Below, piece after piece: positions 15,474 through 21,242 of a stretch of DNA of 21,242 nt. Position 1 is the stretch's first letter, and each line of letters begins with the position of its first letter. The notes under the pieces were generated by a model. That model saw only the letters and a list, made by a program, of their open reading frames with translations. It did no database searches and was not told where the DNA came from. Position numbers and translations under genes: made by a program. The stretch comes from a virus: positions 1 through 21,242 of IMG/VR virus record IMGVR_UViG_3300036945_000020; one strand, 5' to 3'.

Positions 15474-16900
15474 TATATTAGCGGTATCAAAGCGGGGTTG
15501 ATGGTCATCGCGGGCTGTGCTTGGGGTGCAGGAGCATTCGCCGGAAGAAGGCCACTATACTGTGGTTGGAAGAACATAGCTTCTGGGCCGAAACCATACC
15601 GCTCGTAATCTGCAATGTTTGGATTGGCGCGCATGTCTTGGCGTGGGGCGAAGCCTGCGCCTGTGCCTGTACCAAATGGTGAAACATACGGCGTTCCAGC
15701 ACCCGCACCGCCATCTCCGGCCATAAGATTTTGTAGAAGATCGGCCCCGACACTACCAAGGGATAGGAGTTGAGGAAGGGTTAGACCAGTGCCGAGAACG
15801 TCTTTAAAATCAAACTTATTTTTCACAAGCGCGGGATCGGATGTTGGCAAACCAGTCATAGGCAGTTGCGCGAGGACAGAACCAACAGGTAAGCCCGTTT
15901 CGGGTGTAGCGGTAACGACGATTTCTTCAGGCGTTGTCGTAGTGGGTTGCTCCGCTGGTGTGGTCTGCGCTGCGGTCAACGCGCCTGAAAGTATCTCGTT
16001 GACGGGAATGGGGAGTGCCGCGCCAAATGGCAAGCCTGATCCCGACGTGAGCTTAGGCCCTGTTACGGTTAGCCCGTTGTAAGGTACATCCGGGGCGGGC
16101 GCTAAAGGATCGGTTATCTGGGACGACTGATCCGCAATCTTCTCGGCTGGCGTCTTGTAGCCACTTAGCGCACGCGAAGCCGCGTTGCCTGCTTCCGATA
16201 AAGCCGCTTGGCCAAGCGCGCCGCCTGCGGCTTGCGCCGCTTTTGAAAGGGCGGTGACGACGATGTCGCCCCCAACGGCTTGCCCAGCAACTTGACCAGC
16301 CACCTGTCCAGCAGCTTGCCCCCCAGTGTTGCTAAGTGCACCGCCGATAGTCTTATCTAATCCAGTGCCACTTGTTACACCAGCAGTGGCCGCAGCAATA
16401 ACCGCACGCTTCAAGGCATCTTCAAGATCACGGCCCTGTAATCCACTTGAGGCAGCAGAGCCGAGAGCCGCACCCAAAACAGGGCCAACGCCGGGGATGA
16501 ATGTTGCAGCAAACGGAAGGACATAGTCGGCTAAGAAACCAAGACCAGTCTGTTGCGGGGCGGCGCGGGCAACGTCGATATAACGGGTTCCACCCACACT
16601 CCCATCAGGGTTTATTGTGCGTTCACCGGTTTGTATTTTAAAGTTAGCGTCCTTCCCGAGTTCATCGCTGAGGCTCTGGGCAGCAGCAACCGCTCTGTTC
16701 GCACCTTCAACGCCAGAACCGCTGAAGATAACATTGCCCCCCGCGTCCACAAGGCGAACTTCTTGGCCCTCACCAACCCTAAACGTATTGTCGGTTCCAA
16801 ACGCAAGTGGGTCTTTGCCAGCGGTTGGGCCGACAACAGATGTTCCGAATGGTCCTTGAATGGCTCCTCTTGCGCCGAGGGGTATGTCACCAAATGGCAT
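15473..16900 (-). CDS. 475-aa Gly/Ala-rich protein, possible virion or ejection protein
   Basis: Starts one base inside the portal stop (TAATG). Residues 1-112 are beta-like with many Gly (PFGDIPLGARGAIQGPFG, EVRLVDAGGNVIFSGSG). A hydrophobic segment at about 121-153 (FLADYVLPFAATFIPGVGPV and on through ALGSAASSG) has Gly-zipper spacing and is followed by Ala/Gly helices with AGQVAGQVAGQAVGG (197-211). Residues about 316-345 are a Thr/Pro/Glu linker, and the C-terminal part is Pro/Gly-rich and ends NPALIPLI. No signal peptide or catalytic motif is seen. It is not a known head gene by order alone. The membrane-active middle would suit a protein ejected into the envelope, but this is inference. 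Confidence 0.65.
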   Translation of the reverse strand: MPFGDIPLGARGAIQGPFGTSVVGPTAGKDPLAFGTDNTFRVGEGQEVRLVDAGGNVIFSGSGVEGANRAVAAAQSLSDELGKDANFKIQTGERTINPDGSVGGTRYIDVARAAPQQTGLGFLADYVLPFAATFIPGVGPVLGAALGSAASSGLQGRDLEDALKRAVIAAATAGVTSGTGLDKTIGGALSNTGGQAAGQVAGQVAGQAVGGDIVVTALSKAAQAAGGALGQAALSEAGNAASRALSGYKTPAEKIADQSSQITDPLAPAPDVPYNGLTVTGPKLTSGSGLPFGAALPIPVNEILSGALTAAQTTPAEQPTTTTPEEIVVTATPETGLPVGSVLAQLPMTGLPTSDPALVKNKFDFKDVLGTGLTLPQLLSLGSVGADLLQNLMAGDGGAGAGTPYVSPFGTGTGAGFAPRQDMRANPNIADYERYGFGPEAMFFQPQYSGLLPANAPAPQAQPAMTINPALIPLI

Positions 16901-19272
16901 TACATCATTCCTTCTGGTGGGAGTTCAACGGGCGTCTGCATTTCAGTTGGCATCTGTGCTTGCTGAACTGCCTGTGCCATCTGCGCATTCTGCGCGGCTT
17001 GAGCAGCTTGCGTCGCCGCACGATCCATTTCGTTTTGTTGACGAACTAACTCACGGTCGCGCATCATCATCGCTTCAATACCCGCCGTGTTGACCGGCGC
17101 TCCGTACTTGGCTTCAAGTTCAGCAGCCTTAATCATTAGGTCGGCATCAAGTTTGTCGCGCTCACGGTCGTCCTTGCGTAGCATCTCTTCACGCTGCAAC
17201 TCAAGTTCCGCTGCCTTCTTTTGGATGTCCGCACGAATTGCTTCCATCTGAACCTGAGACAACATCTCTTCCGGTGTCGGCTGTGGTGGCGCAGGCGGAG
17301 GCGGAGGCGGCATCATGGCTGGGTCTTTGAAGAACACAGTCGGGTCTTTGTATCCCGCCAGCGCCATCATCTGCGCCAACGTATTGTAGTAGCCCTGCAT
17401 GTCAACCAACGGAGCGCCCGTCTGCATCAACATCTCTTGCTTGGCTGCGACTTGACCTAAGAACGCCATCTTCTCTTCGTTGCTACCAGTGCCGATAGCG
17501 ACGTTGACAACAACGTCCATGCTCGTGTCCCACACCCGTGGATCAATCGGAACGAACGTATTACGCAGACGCACCATGCGTGGTGCATCTTGGTTCTTGG
17601 CGATAAGCTGCATCGACTTGCGGAACAGACCCTTCATGCCTGTCTCGGCAAAGATGCGGCAGATCAATTCGATATGTTGCGCCGCAGCAGTAATCGTGGC
17701 GGCAACAGCAGCGCGGGTCGAAGACTGAAGCGCGTTTGCATCAAGGCCAGACGCGGCCTTGGAAATACCTGTGCGGTTCTCGCGCAGTTCATCCATGTAT
17801 TGCAACATCGGGAATGCTTGCTGTCCGACGAACGGCATCGTGAACGGCTGAACCATGCCTGGTGCACGCATACGGATGATGCCACCAACTTCAGTGTTCA
17901 TTACGTCTTCAAGATTGACTTGGCCTTCAACAACACCCGTGCGTGGGTGGATCGACTGGGCCAAGCTGTCCAGCGTGTTGCGCAGGATATTCGACTTGAT
18001 AAGCTGAATGTCCATCGTCACGTCGGCAATCGACATACCAAAGAATGTGTGTGGCTCAGGATCAGGGCAGAAGTCTACGAACGGAATAAAGTCGCAGGGT
18101 TCATAATGCAGTATCTTGTTGGCCGAGCCAGCAACGCAGACGCGGCAAAGTTCCGCAATCCCGTCGCCGTCCATGTCAACATACACATAGCCTTCGATGT
18201 AAAGGACTTTGCGCGATGTCGTATCTGTGCGGCCGGTGATCTGAACGAATGCTTGCGGGTTACGATCAAAGGCTTCTTGGTTGCCTTCAAAGTCATCAAG
18301 CGTTTCGTATCCAAGGTCTTGAACCTCATCGAAATCATAGCCCATCTTTACAAGATCGGATACGGTAACGTAACGACGGTGGGCTACAAATTCGGCTGTC
18401 TCGATAGAACGCGCACGGCGGTCAATCAGGAACTCTTCGGGCGGTACGGACTGAACGCACAGACGGCCCTTCTCGACTGTACGAACAACAGTGCAGTCAT
18501 ATGTCGCGGGTGCGGGTGGGGCTGGCATACCCATCATTTCAGGCGGAACCATCGGCACTGGACCGTAGGTAATCTCTACGTCCTTGACTTCGATGTTTTC
18601 ATCGGCCTGAAGAACCGAGAAGGTAGCCTCGTCCAGACCCGTAAAGTAATGGGTCGTGACATCTTTCTCGGTATTCCACCAGACTTTCATGATACCGTTC
18701 TTACGGATCAGGGCGTCCTTGAATGTGGAATAGCATTCGCTAAACAGGTTGTTATCGCGTGTCAGGCAGTAGTTGACATAATCCGTCGCTTGCTGCGCGC
18801 TCTCAATATCTTCTGGGCCGTTCGGCGCAAACTCAACGACGTTGTTCGCCGCGAAGAATACTTTCATGATCGACGGCATCATGGCCTGTACAGTATCCCG
18901 TACATCCATCGACATTGCCTGCGACCGGCCTTCCTCTTCGTTACCGAAAGGTTCGCCCTTATAATACTGGCCTGCAAGCGCACGCTCTGGCGAGATCACA
19001 TCGTCGATGTAATCTTGCGCGTCGTCAATCTCGGCAGTGATAATGTTCTGAAGTTCTTCTTCGGATACAGGCTCTTCTACCTGCTCGTCTTCCATTTCAG
19101 GCTCTTCAATAGAAACTTCCGTACCGTCGGCAAGTTCCATTGAAATTTCATTGGACATATCTTCGCTATCGCCGTTTTCAGAGTTGGCGTTAGGAACCCC
19201 AGTATCCTGGTACATACGGTTGTTCTTAGCCATCTGATCTTTAGTCGGCTTACGATTATTGCGATATGCCAT
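16900..19272 (-). CDS. Portal protein, P22-like
   Basis: 790 residues from ATG 19272, with an AAGG ribosome site. After an acidic N-terminal stretch (about 30-80), the block PERALAGQYYKGEPFGNEEE, then SQAMSMDVRDTVQAMMPSIM and KVFFAANNVVEFAP, is typical of P22-type podovirus portals. The segments KNGIMKVWW, EEFLIDRRARS and DFCPDPEPHTFFGMSIADV also fit. A Pro run lies at about 654-660, and the last 130 residues are a charged coiled coil and Gln/Ala-rich tail, matching the barrel region of long portals. The portal is the dodecameric DNA channel at one capsid vertex, the docking site for terminase and adaptor. It lies after three small basic genes rather than directly after terminase. Confidence 0.9.
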   Translation of the reverse strand: MAYRNNRKPTKDQMAKNNRMYQDTGVPNANSENGDSEDMSNEISMELADGTEVSIEEPEMEDEQVEEPVSEEELQNIITAEIDDAQDYIDDVISPERALAGQYYKGEPFGNEEEGRSQAMSMDVRDTVQAMMPSIMKVFFAANNVVEFAPNGPEDIESAQQATDYVNYCLTRDNNLFSECYSTFKDALIRKNGIMKVWWNTEKDVTTHYFTGLDEATFSVLQADENIEVKDVEITYGPVPMVPPEMMGMPAPPAPATYDCTVVRTVEKGRLCVQSVPPEEFLIDRRARSIETAEFVAHRRYVTVSDLVKMGYDFDEVQDLGYETLDDFEGNQEAFDRNPQAFVQITGRTDTTSRKVLYIEGYVYVDMDGDGIAELCRVCVAGSANKILHYEPCDFIPFVDFCPDPEPHTFFGMSIADVTMDIQLIKSNILRNTLDSLAQSIHPRTGVVEGQVNLEDVMNTEVGGIIRMRAPGMVQPFTMPFVGQQAFPMLQYMDELRENRTGISKAASGLDANALQSSTRAAVAATITAAAQHIELICRIFAETGMKGLFRKSMQLIAKNQDAPRMVRLRNTFVPIDPRVWDTSMDVVVNVAIGTGSNEEKMAFLGQVAAKQEMLMQTGAPLVDMQGYYNTLAQMMALAGYKDPTVFFKDPAMMPPPPPPAPPQPTPEEMLSQVQMEAIRADIQKKAAELELQREEMLRKDDRERDKLDADLMIKAAELEAKYGAPVNTAGIEAMMMRDRELVRQQNEMDRAATQAAQAAQNAQMAQAVQQAQMPTEMQTPVELPPEGMM

Positions 19273-19281
19273 ATTTTAGCC

Positions 19282-19458
19282 TTACTTCTTTTTTGACTTG
19301 CCAGCTTCAGACAAGGCGATAGCTATAGCCTGTTTGCGCGATTTAGCCAAGGGAGCCTTTGCGGGGCCTTTAGGATTTACACCAGCGTGCAGTGTGCCGC
19401 GCTTAAATTCGCCCATGACCTTAGCTACTTTCTTGTCGGCCTTAGTGGGTTTCTTCAT
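19282..19458 (-). CDS. 58-aa Lys-rich protein, DUF6496-like
   Basis: Read by hand: 58 residues from ATG 19458, overlapping the preceding stop by four bases (ATGA), with an AAGGG ribosome site. The sequence KVAKVMGEFKRGTLHAG followed by SRKQAIAIALSEAGKSKKK is a pattern I recall as DUF6496, common in phage and in some bacterial genomes. About a third of the residues are Lys or Arg. No function is known for the family. It is coupled to its upstream neighbour and lies nine bases before the portal gene, so it belongs to the packaging/head operon. DNA binding is plausible from charge only. Confidence 0.85.
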   Translation of the reverse strand: MKKPTKADKKVAKVMGEFKRGTLHAGVNPKGPAKAPLAKSRKQAIAIALSEAGKSKKK

Positions 19459-19607
19459 TTCTTTTTTCCCTTTGCGGTTTTCGCAGCAGCCTTAAACGCA
19501 GCCGCAGTAGGAGCGCCTTTGGTCCCTGGCTTACGCATCTTTTCGCCAGAGCCAGCTTTGATCCGGTCCTTCTTGGCTGCGATGTTGCTGTATAAACCCA
19601 TCTTCAT
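19455..19607 (-). CDS. 50-aa Lys/Ala-rich basic protein
   Basis: Read by hand: 50 residues from ATG 19607, overlapping the upstream stop (ATGA), with a strong GAGGAAA ribosome site. Begins MKMGLYSNIAAKKDRIKAGS and ends in an Ala/Lys tail (AAAFKAAAKTAKGKKK). The motif GLYxNIxAKKxRIxAGSGEKMR is familiar from small phage proteins beside portals, without known function. It resembles histone-like tails in composition. A DNA-binding or packaging role is inferred only. Confidence 0.8.
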   Translation of the reverse strand: MKMGLYSNIAAKKDRIKAGSGEKMRKPGTKGAPTAAAFKAAAKTAKGKKK

Positions 19608-19894
19608 TTTGACTTTCCTCTATTTCTTGCAGAGATAGCTTTGGATTTGGACTTCGCGTCTGCTTTAGATGACGCACCCCACGCTTGCAGCGATAGGAGT
19701 AGGCGGGTCGGTTCGCCTTTCGCATTACGCTCCGGCCCCGGTGTGTTCCCCATACGCGCTAAGAATGATGCCCTCCGTGGATTATCACCTGATTTGACAG
19801 GTGCTTTCAAGTTGGTTCCTTCGATCTTCTTGAAGTGGCTACGCCCCGCTTCGTTTAGACCGCCCTTTGGATTTTGAAAACGCTTCGCAACCAT
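19604..19894 (-). CDS. 96-aa basic protein, DUF6321-like
   Basis: The frame opens further upstream (ATG 19936, within the HNH gene), but ATG 19894 lies four bases past the HNH stop and gives the family-like N-terminus MVAKRFQNPKGGLNEAGR, so it is preferred. The core LKAPVKSGDNPRRASFLARM, then GNTPGPERNAKGEPTRLLLS and LQAWGASSKADAKSKSKAIS, is a pattern I recall as DUF6321 in aquatic phages. The product is strongly basic with a Lys/Ser-rich tail. No catalytic motif is visible. It is the first of three coupled basic genes between the nuclease and portal. Confidence 0.8.
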   Translation of the reverse strand: MVAKRFQNPKGGLNEAGRSHFKKIEGTNLKAPVKSGDNPRRASFLARMGNTPGPERNAKGEPTRLLLSLQAWGASSKADAKSKSKAISARNRGKSK

Positions 19895-19898
19895 GCAA

Positions 19899-20327
19899 CT
19901 AAACCCGTCTCTTCGGCGCATACGCGCCGCGTTCACTCAAGTACACAATGGCCCGGTAAAGAATATCGGTATTCTCTCTTGCGTGGCCAAGAACTAAATT
20001 ACACATTTGACAAAGTATGCCGCGTATGTCCCCAGTCTCATGGTTATGGTCTACGACACCTGATCTCCGGCCCTTATACTCTAATGTCTCAGGTATTTCT
20101 ACCTTACAAATACCGCAAGCAAAATTATGGTCGGCAATTAGGTTACGATATTCCTCGACGCTAATACCGTACCGGCGTTGGAGGTTACGACCGCGGTTAT
20201 ACTCTGGGTCTGCGTCTCTGAAGCGGCGTTGCTGTTCGCGCACGCACGGCCTACAGGCGCGCCTGTGGGCGTAGAAGTCGTCTATAGTCTTCTCTTCGCC
20301 ACATTTTATACAAGTCTTTGTATCCAC
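19899..20327 (-). CDS. Endonuclease VII-type HNH nuclease
   Basis: 142 residues from GTG 20327, with AGGGAG seven bases upstream. An N-terminal zinc ribbon has C6, C9, C25 and C28. The nuclease core has C71-x2-C74 and C106-x2-C109 around VVDHNHETGDIRGILC, with D93, H94, N95 and H96: the T4 gp49 (endonuclease VII) family pattern. Such enzymes resolve branched DNA; relatives also occur as free-standing homing nucleases, and HNH proteins beside large terminases assist packaging in some phages. Here it is beside the terminase but separated by a promoter/terminator island, so it could be a mobile insertion or a packaging partner. The fold is clear; the biological role is not. Confidence 0.88.
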   Translation of the reverse strand: MDTKTCIKCGEEKTIDDFYAHRRACRPCVREQQRRFRDADPEYNRGRNLQRRYGISVEEYRNLIADHNFACGICKVEIPETLEYKGRRSGVVDHNHETGDIRGILCQMCNLVLGHARENTDILYRAIVYLSERGAYAPKRRV

Positions 20328-20366
20328 AAGTGCGCTCCCTTTGGACGCCTATAGCTTAAAGTTTGT

Positions 20367-20428
20367 AAAAAAGCAAAAAAAGCGGGGTGGCGGCGTTTCG
20401 CTATTACCGGCCTAGCCGCGCACACCCC
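20367..20428 (-). terminator. Rho-independent terminator
   Basis: On the minus strand GGGGTG (20423-20428) pairs with CACCCC (20384-20389) and GCGGC (20415-20419) pairs with GCCGC (20390-20394), leaving a three-base bulge and a 20-base loop. GC and seven U follow (20375-20381), then GC and six more U (20367-20372). A small alternative hairpin (CGGC-TAG-GCCG, 20408-20418) would compete with the inner arm. Structure and U-tracts are those of a strong intrinsic terminator oriented toward the HNH gene. Confidence 0.8.
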
Positions 20429-20440
20429 TTAGCACCCAAT

Positions 20441-20477
20441 GCCCGGCAGGAGAGGGAGAGAGAAAAACCTGCCGAGC
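20441..20477 (-). other. 10-bp hairpin at the predicted +1 with a pyrimidine-only loop
   Basis: The minus-strand arms GCTCGGCAGG (20468-20477) and CCTGCCGGGC (20441-20450) pair over ten positions with one T-G wobble. The 17-base loop (20451-20467) is all T and C on this strand and contains CTCCCTCT, complementary to purine-rich ribosome sites. There is no U-run after the stem, so it is not a terminator. It starts exactly at the predicted first transcribed base. Confidence 0.8.
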
Positions 20478-20483
20478 AAGACA

Positions 20484-20511
20484 AATATATCACATCTTTA
20501 TTCTATGTCAA
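20484..20511 (-). promoter_or_regulatory. Strong sigma70-like promoter with extended -10
   Basis: A perfect -35 TTGACA (20506-20511) overlaps the terminase stop, and a TATATT -10 (20484-20489), preceded by TGA, follows a 16-base spacer. The predicted start is G20477, six bases after the -10. It reads into the hairpin, the terminator and then the HNH gene. It is the best promoter match in the window. Confidence 0.7.
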
Positions 20512-21242
20512 ACAATACCCCGTATATTCCTACGCAGCGCACCCGACTTGTTGGCCATAGAATAGCCGTGCATGATAGTTGATATATCGGTGGCGAGGCA
20601 CAAGCATAGAGCATCCGCCTTATCCGGCGATGGAAGTCCACGCTTCTTCATGCTCTCCTTGCTCTCGATCTGCATCTTGCCTGACGAGGTAAAGGTATAA
20701 CGCGGCGATGCCAACTCGGCGAACAACTGCTCGTCCTTCGGTATCTTTACATCGCGGTTCGCCAACCACCCTTTGCACTTGAACCACAACTCGGCGCGTA
20801 GGTTGGCGTAAGTCCCTTTCATCGCGGGGCTTTCCGCCACGTTGATCCCACGCGCTGGTAGGCCCAGTTCGCGCAGACGGTCAAGGACACCAGCCCCCAA
20901 CCCGATGCTATCGACCAGTATCTCAACTGGCTGCTCGGATGGCGTTAGCGCCTCATACTCGGCAACGACTGCGCCGGTTAGCTGCATCAAGTCTAGACCT
21001 TTCCAAGTCTGTATCTCTTCAACAACCGGACCGCGCCGCTTGGCGAGTGCGCTGGCATCGGAACCCATACGCGCAACGTCTAGGCCCCACACGCTCTTGG
21101 TGTTCTTGGCAATCTTGATCTCACGGTTCATGGCCGCGTCAATCAACTCGACAGGAATGACGGTATCTTCTTCACGCGGCGGGAAGTTACCAAGAACACG
21201 GACGTGATAGGCTGGGCTGTCATCACCGTAACGTAACTGCAT
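20508..21242 (-). CDS. Terminase large subunit, C-terminal nuclease part (cut by window edge)
   Basis: 244 residues are visible; the ATPase half would lie beyond the right edge, and the apparent ATG at 21242 is a coincidence of the edge. The RNase H-like nuclease fold is shown by VWGLDVARMGSD (D55), ILVDSIGLGAGVLDRL (D111) and SPDKADALCL (D207, D210), the usual three-acid site, and by the upstream YHVRVLGNFPPREEDTVIP linker typical of TerL proteins. TerL packages DNA into the procapsid through the portal and cuts concatemers. The stop codon is embedded in the -35 element of the next promoter. No small terminase is in the window. Confidence 0.9.
   Translation of the reverse strand: MQLRYGDDSPAYHVRVLGNFPPREEDTVIPVELIDAAMNREIKIAKNTKSVWGLDVARMGSDASALAKRRGPVVEEIQTWKGLDLMQLTGAVVAEYEALTPSEQPVEILVDSIGLGAGVLDRLRELGLPARGINVAESPAMKGTYANLRAELWFKCKGWLANRDVKIPKDEQLFAELASPRYTFTSSGKMQIESKESMKKRGLPSPDKADALCLCLATDISTIMHGYSMANKSGALRRNIRGIV

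Larger units (their letters stand above)
20367..20477 (-). ncRNA. Predicted short phage RNA (about 103-111 nt)
   Basis: The promoter at 20484-20511 would start at G20477 and the terminator would stop at 20375 or 20367, giving an RNA with a 10-bp 5' hairpin, a 12-base linker and a terminator hairpin. No open reading frame with a ribosome site fits inside. It may be a trans-acting small RNA, or the leader of the late operon controlled by attenuation. Prediction from sequence only. Confidence 0.5.

Noticed and set aside
17380-17405. TTGACA and TACAAT on the minus strand inside the portal gene
   Set aside because: The spacing is only about 11 bases, too short for a sigma70 promoter, and it is within coding sequence.
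17590-19143. Long open frame on the plus strand (517 codons)
   Set aside because: It lies entirely antisense to the portal gene, whose sequence is clearly recognisable. The plus-strand product is rich in His, Cys and Arg with no domain, and arises from codon bias of the true gene.
19604-19936. Longer start of the DUF6321-like gene at 19936
   Set aside because: It would overlap the HNH gene by 38 bases and add residues (MNAARMRRRDGFSC) that do not look like the family N-terminus; ATG 19894 sits just past the HNH stop.

Overview
This window is a stretch of a tailed-phage genome (or a prophage or metagenome-assembled phage; the sequence alone cannot say which). All convincing genes lie on the minus strand, so the biological order runs from right (21242) to left (1). 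It reads as the late (packaging, head, tail, lysis) module of a short-tailed phage, a podovirus. The portal resembles the P22 type, the major capsid protein resembles the SU10 family, and there is a P22 gp10-like tail-nozzle protein, with no tape-measure or tail-tube genes. The Rz/Rz1-type spanin pair implies a Gram-negative host. Moderate GC and the aquatic-phage flavour of several small proteins suggest a marine or freshwater proteobacterial host, but that is inference.

Layout in transcription order: C-terminal nuclease part of the large terminase (cut by the right window edge); a 176-base intergenic island with a strong sigma70-like promoter, a hairpin starting at the predicted +1, and an intrinsic terminator, together predicting a short RNA of about 105-110 nt; an endonuclease VII-type HNH nuclease (GTG start); three small lysine-rich proteins of 96, 50 and 58 aa; portal; a 475-aa Gly/Ala-rich protein; a 76-aa helical protein; acidic scaffold; major capsid protein followed by a 9-bp stem-loop; a 101-aa unknown; head-tail adaptor; a 126-aa tail-associated protein; a 293-aa protein built almost wholly of 20-residue and 10-residue repeats; a tail fibre ending in an intramolecular S74 chaperone/peptidase; and a 107-aa accessory protein.

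The lysis cassette follows: three small membrane proteins (72, 153 and 55 aa, one with a near-perfect EF-hand loop), a GH19-type endolysin, and overlapping i-spanin and o-spanin genes. After it come the gp10-like tail protein, a 71-aa protein, three consecutive genes (282, 304 and 993 aa) that are candidates for the ejected internal virion proteins, a 43-aa basic protein, and the start of a RuvC-like Holliday-junction resolvase cut by the left edge.

Genes are packed with 1- and 4-base stop/start overlaps at ten or more junctions, indicating one translationally coupled late operon. Several genes are too short or too close to an edge to be found by length alone: the 43-, 50-, 55- and 58-aa genes and the RuvC fragment were read by hand. 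The most interesting element is the promoter-hairpin-terminator island between terminase and HNH, which looks like a small phage RNA gene or a conditional leader of the late operon. The repeat protein at 10984-11865 is the next most interesting. No plus-strand gene, tRNA, CRISPR array, insertion sequence or integrase was seen.
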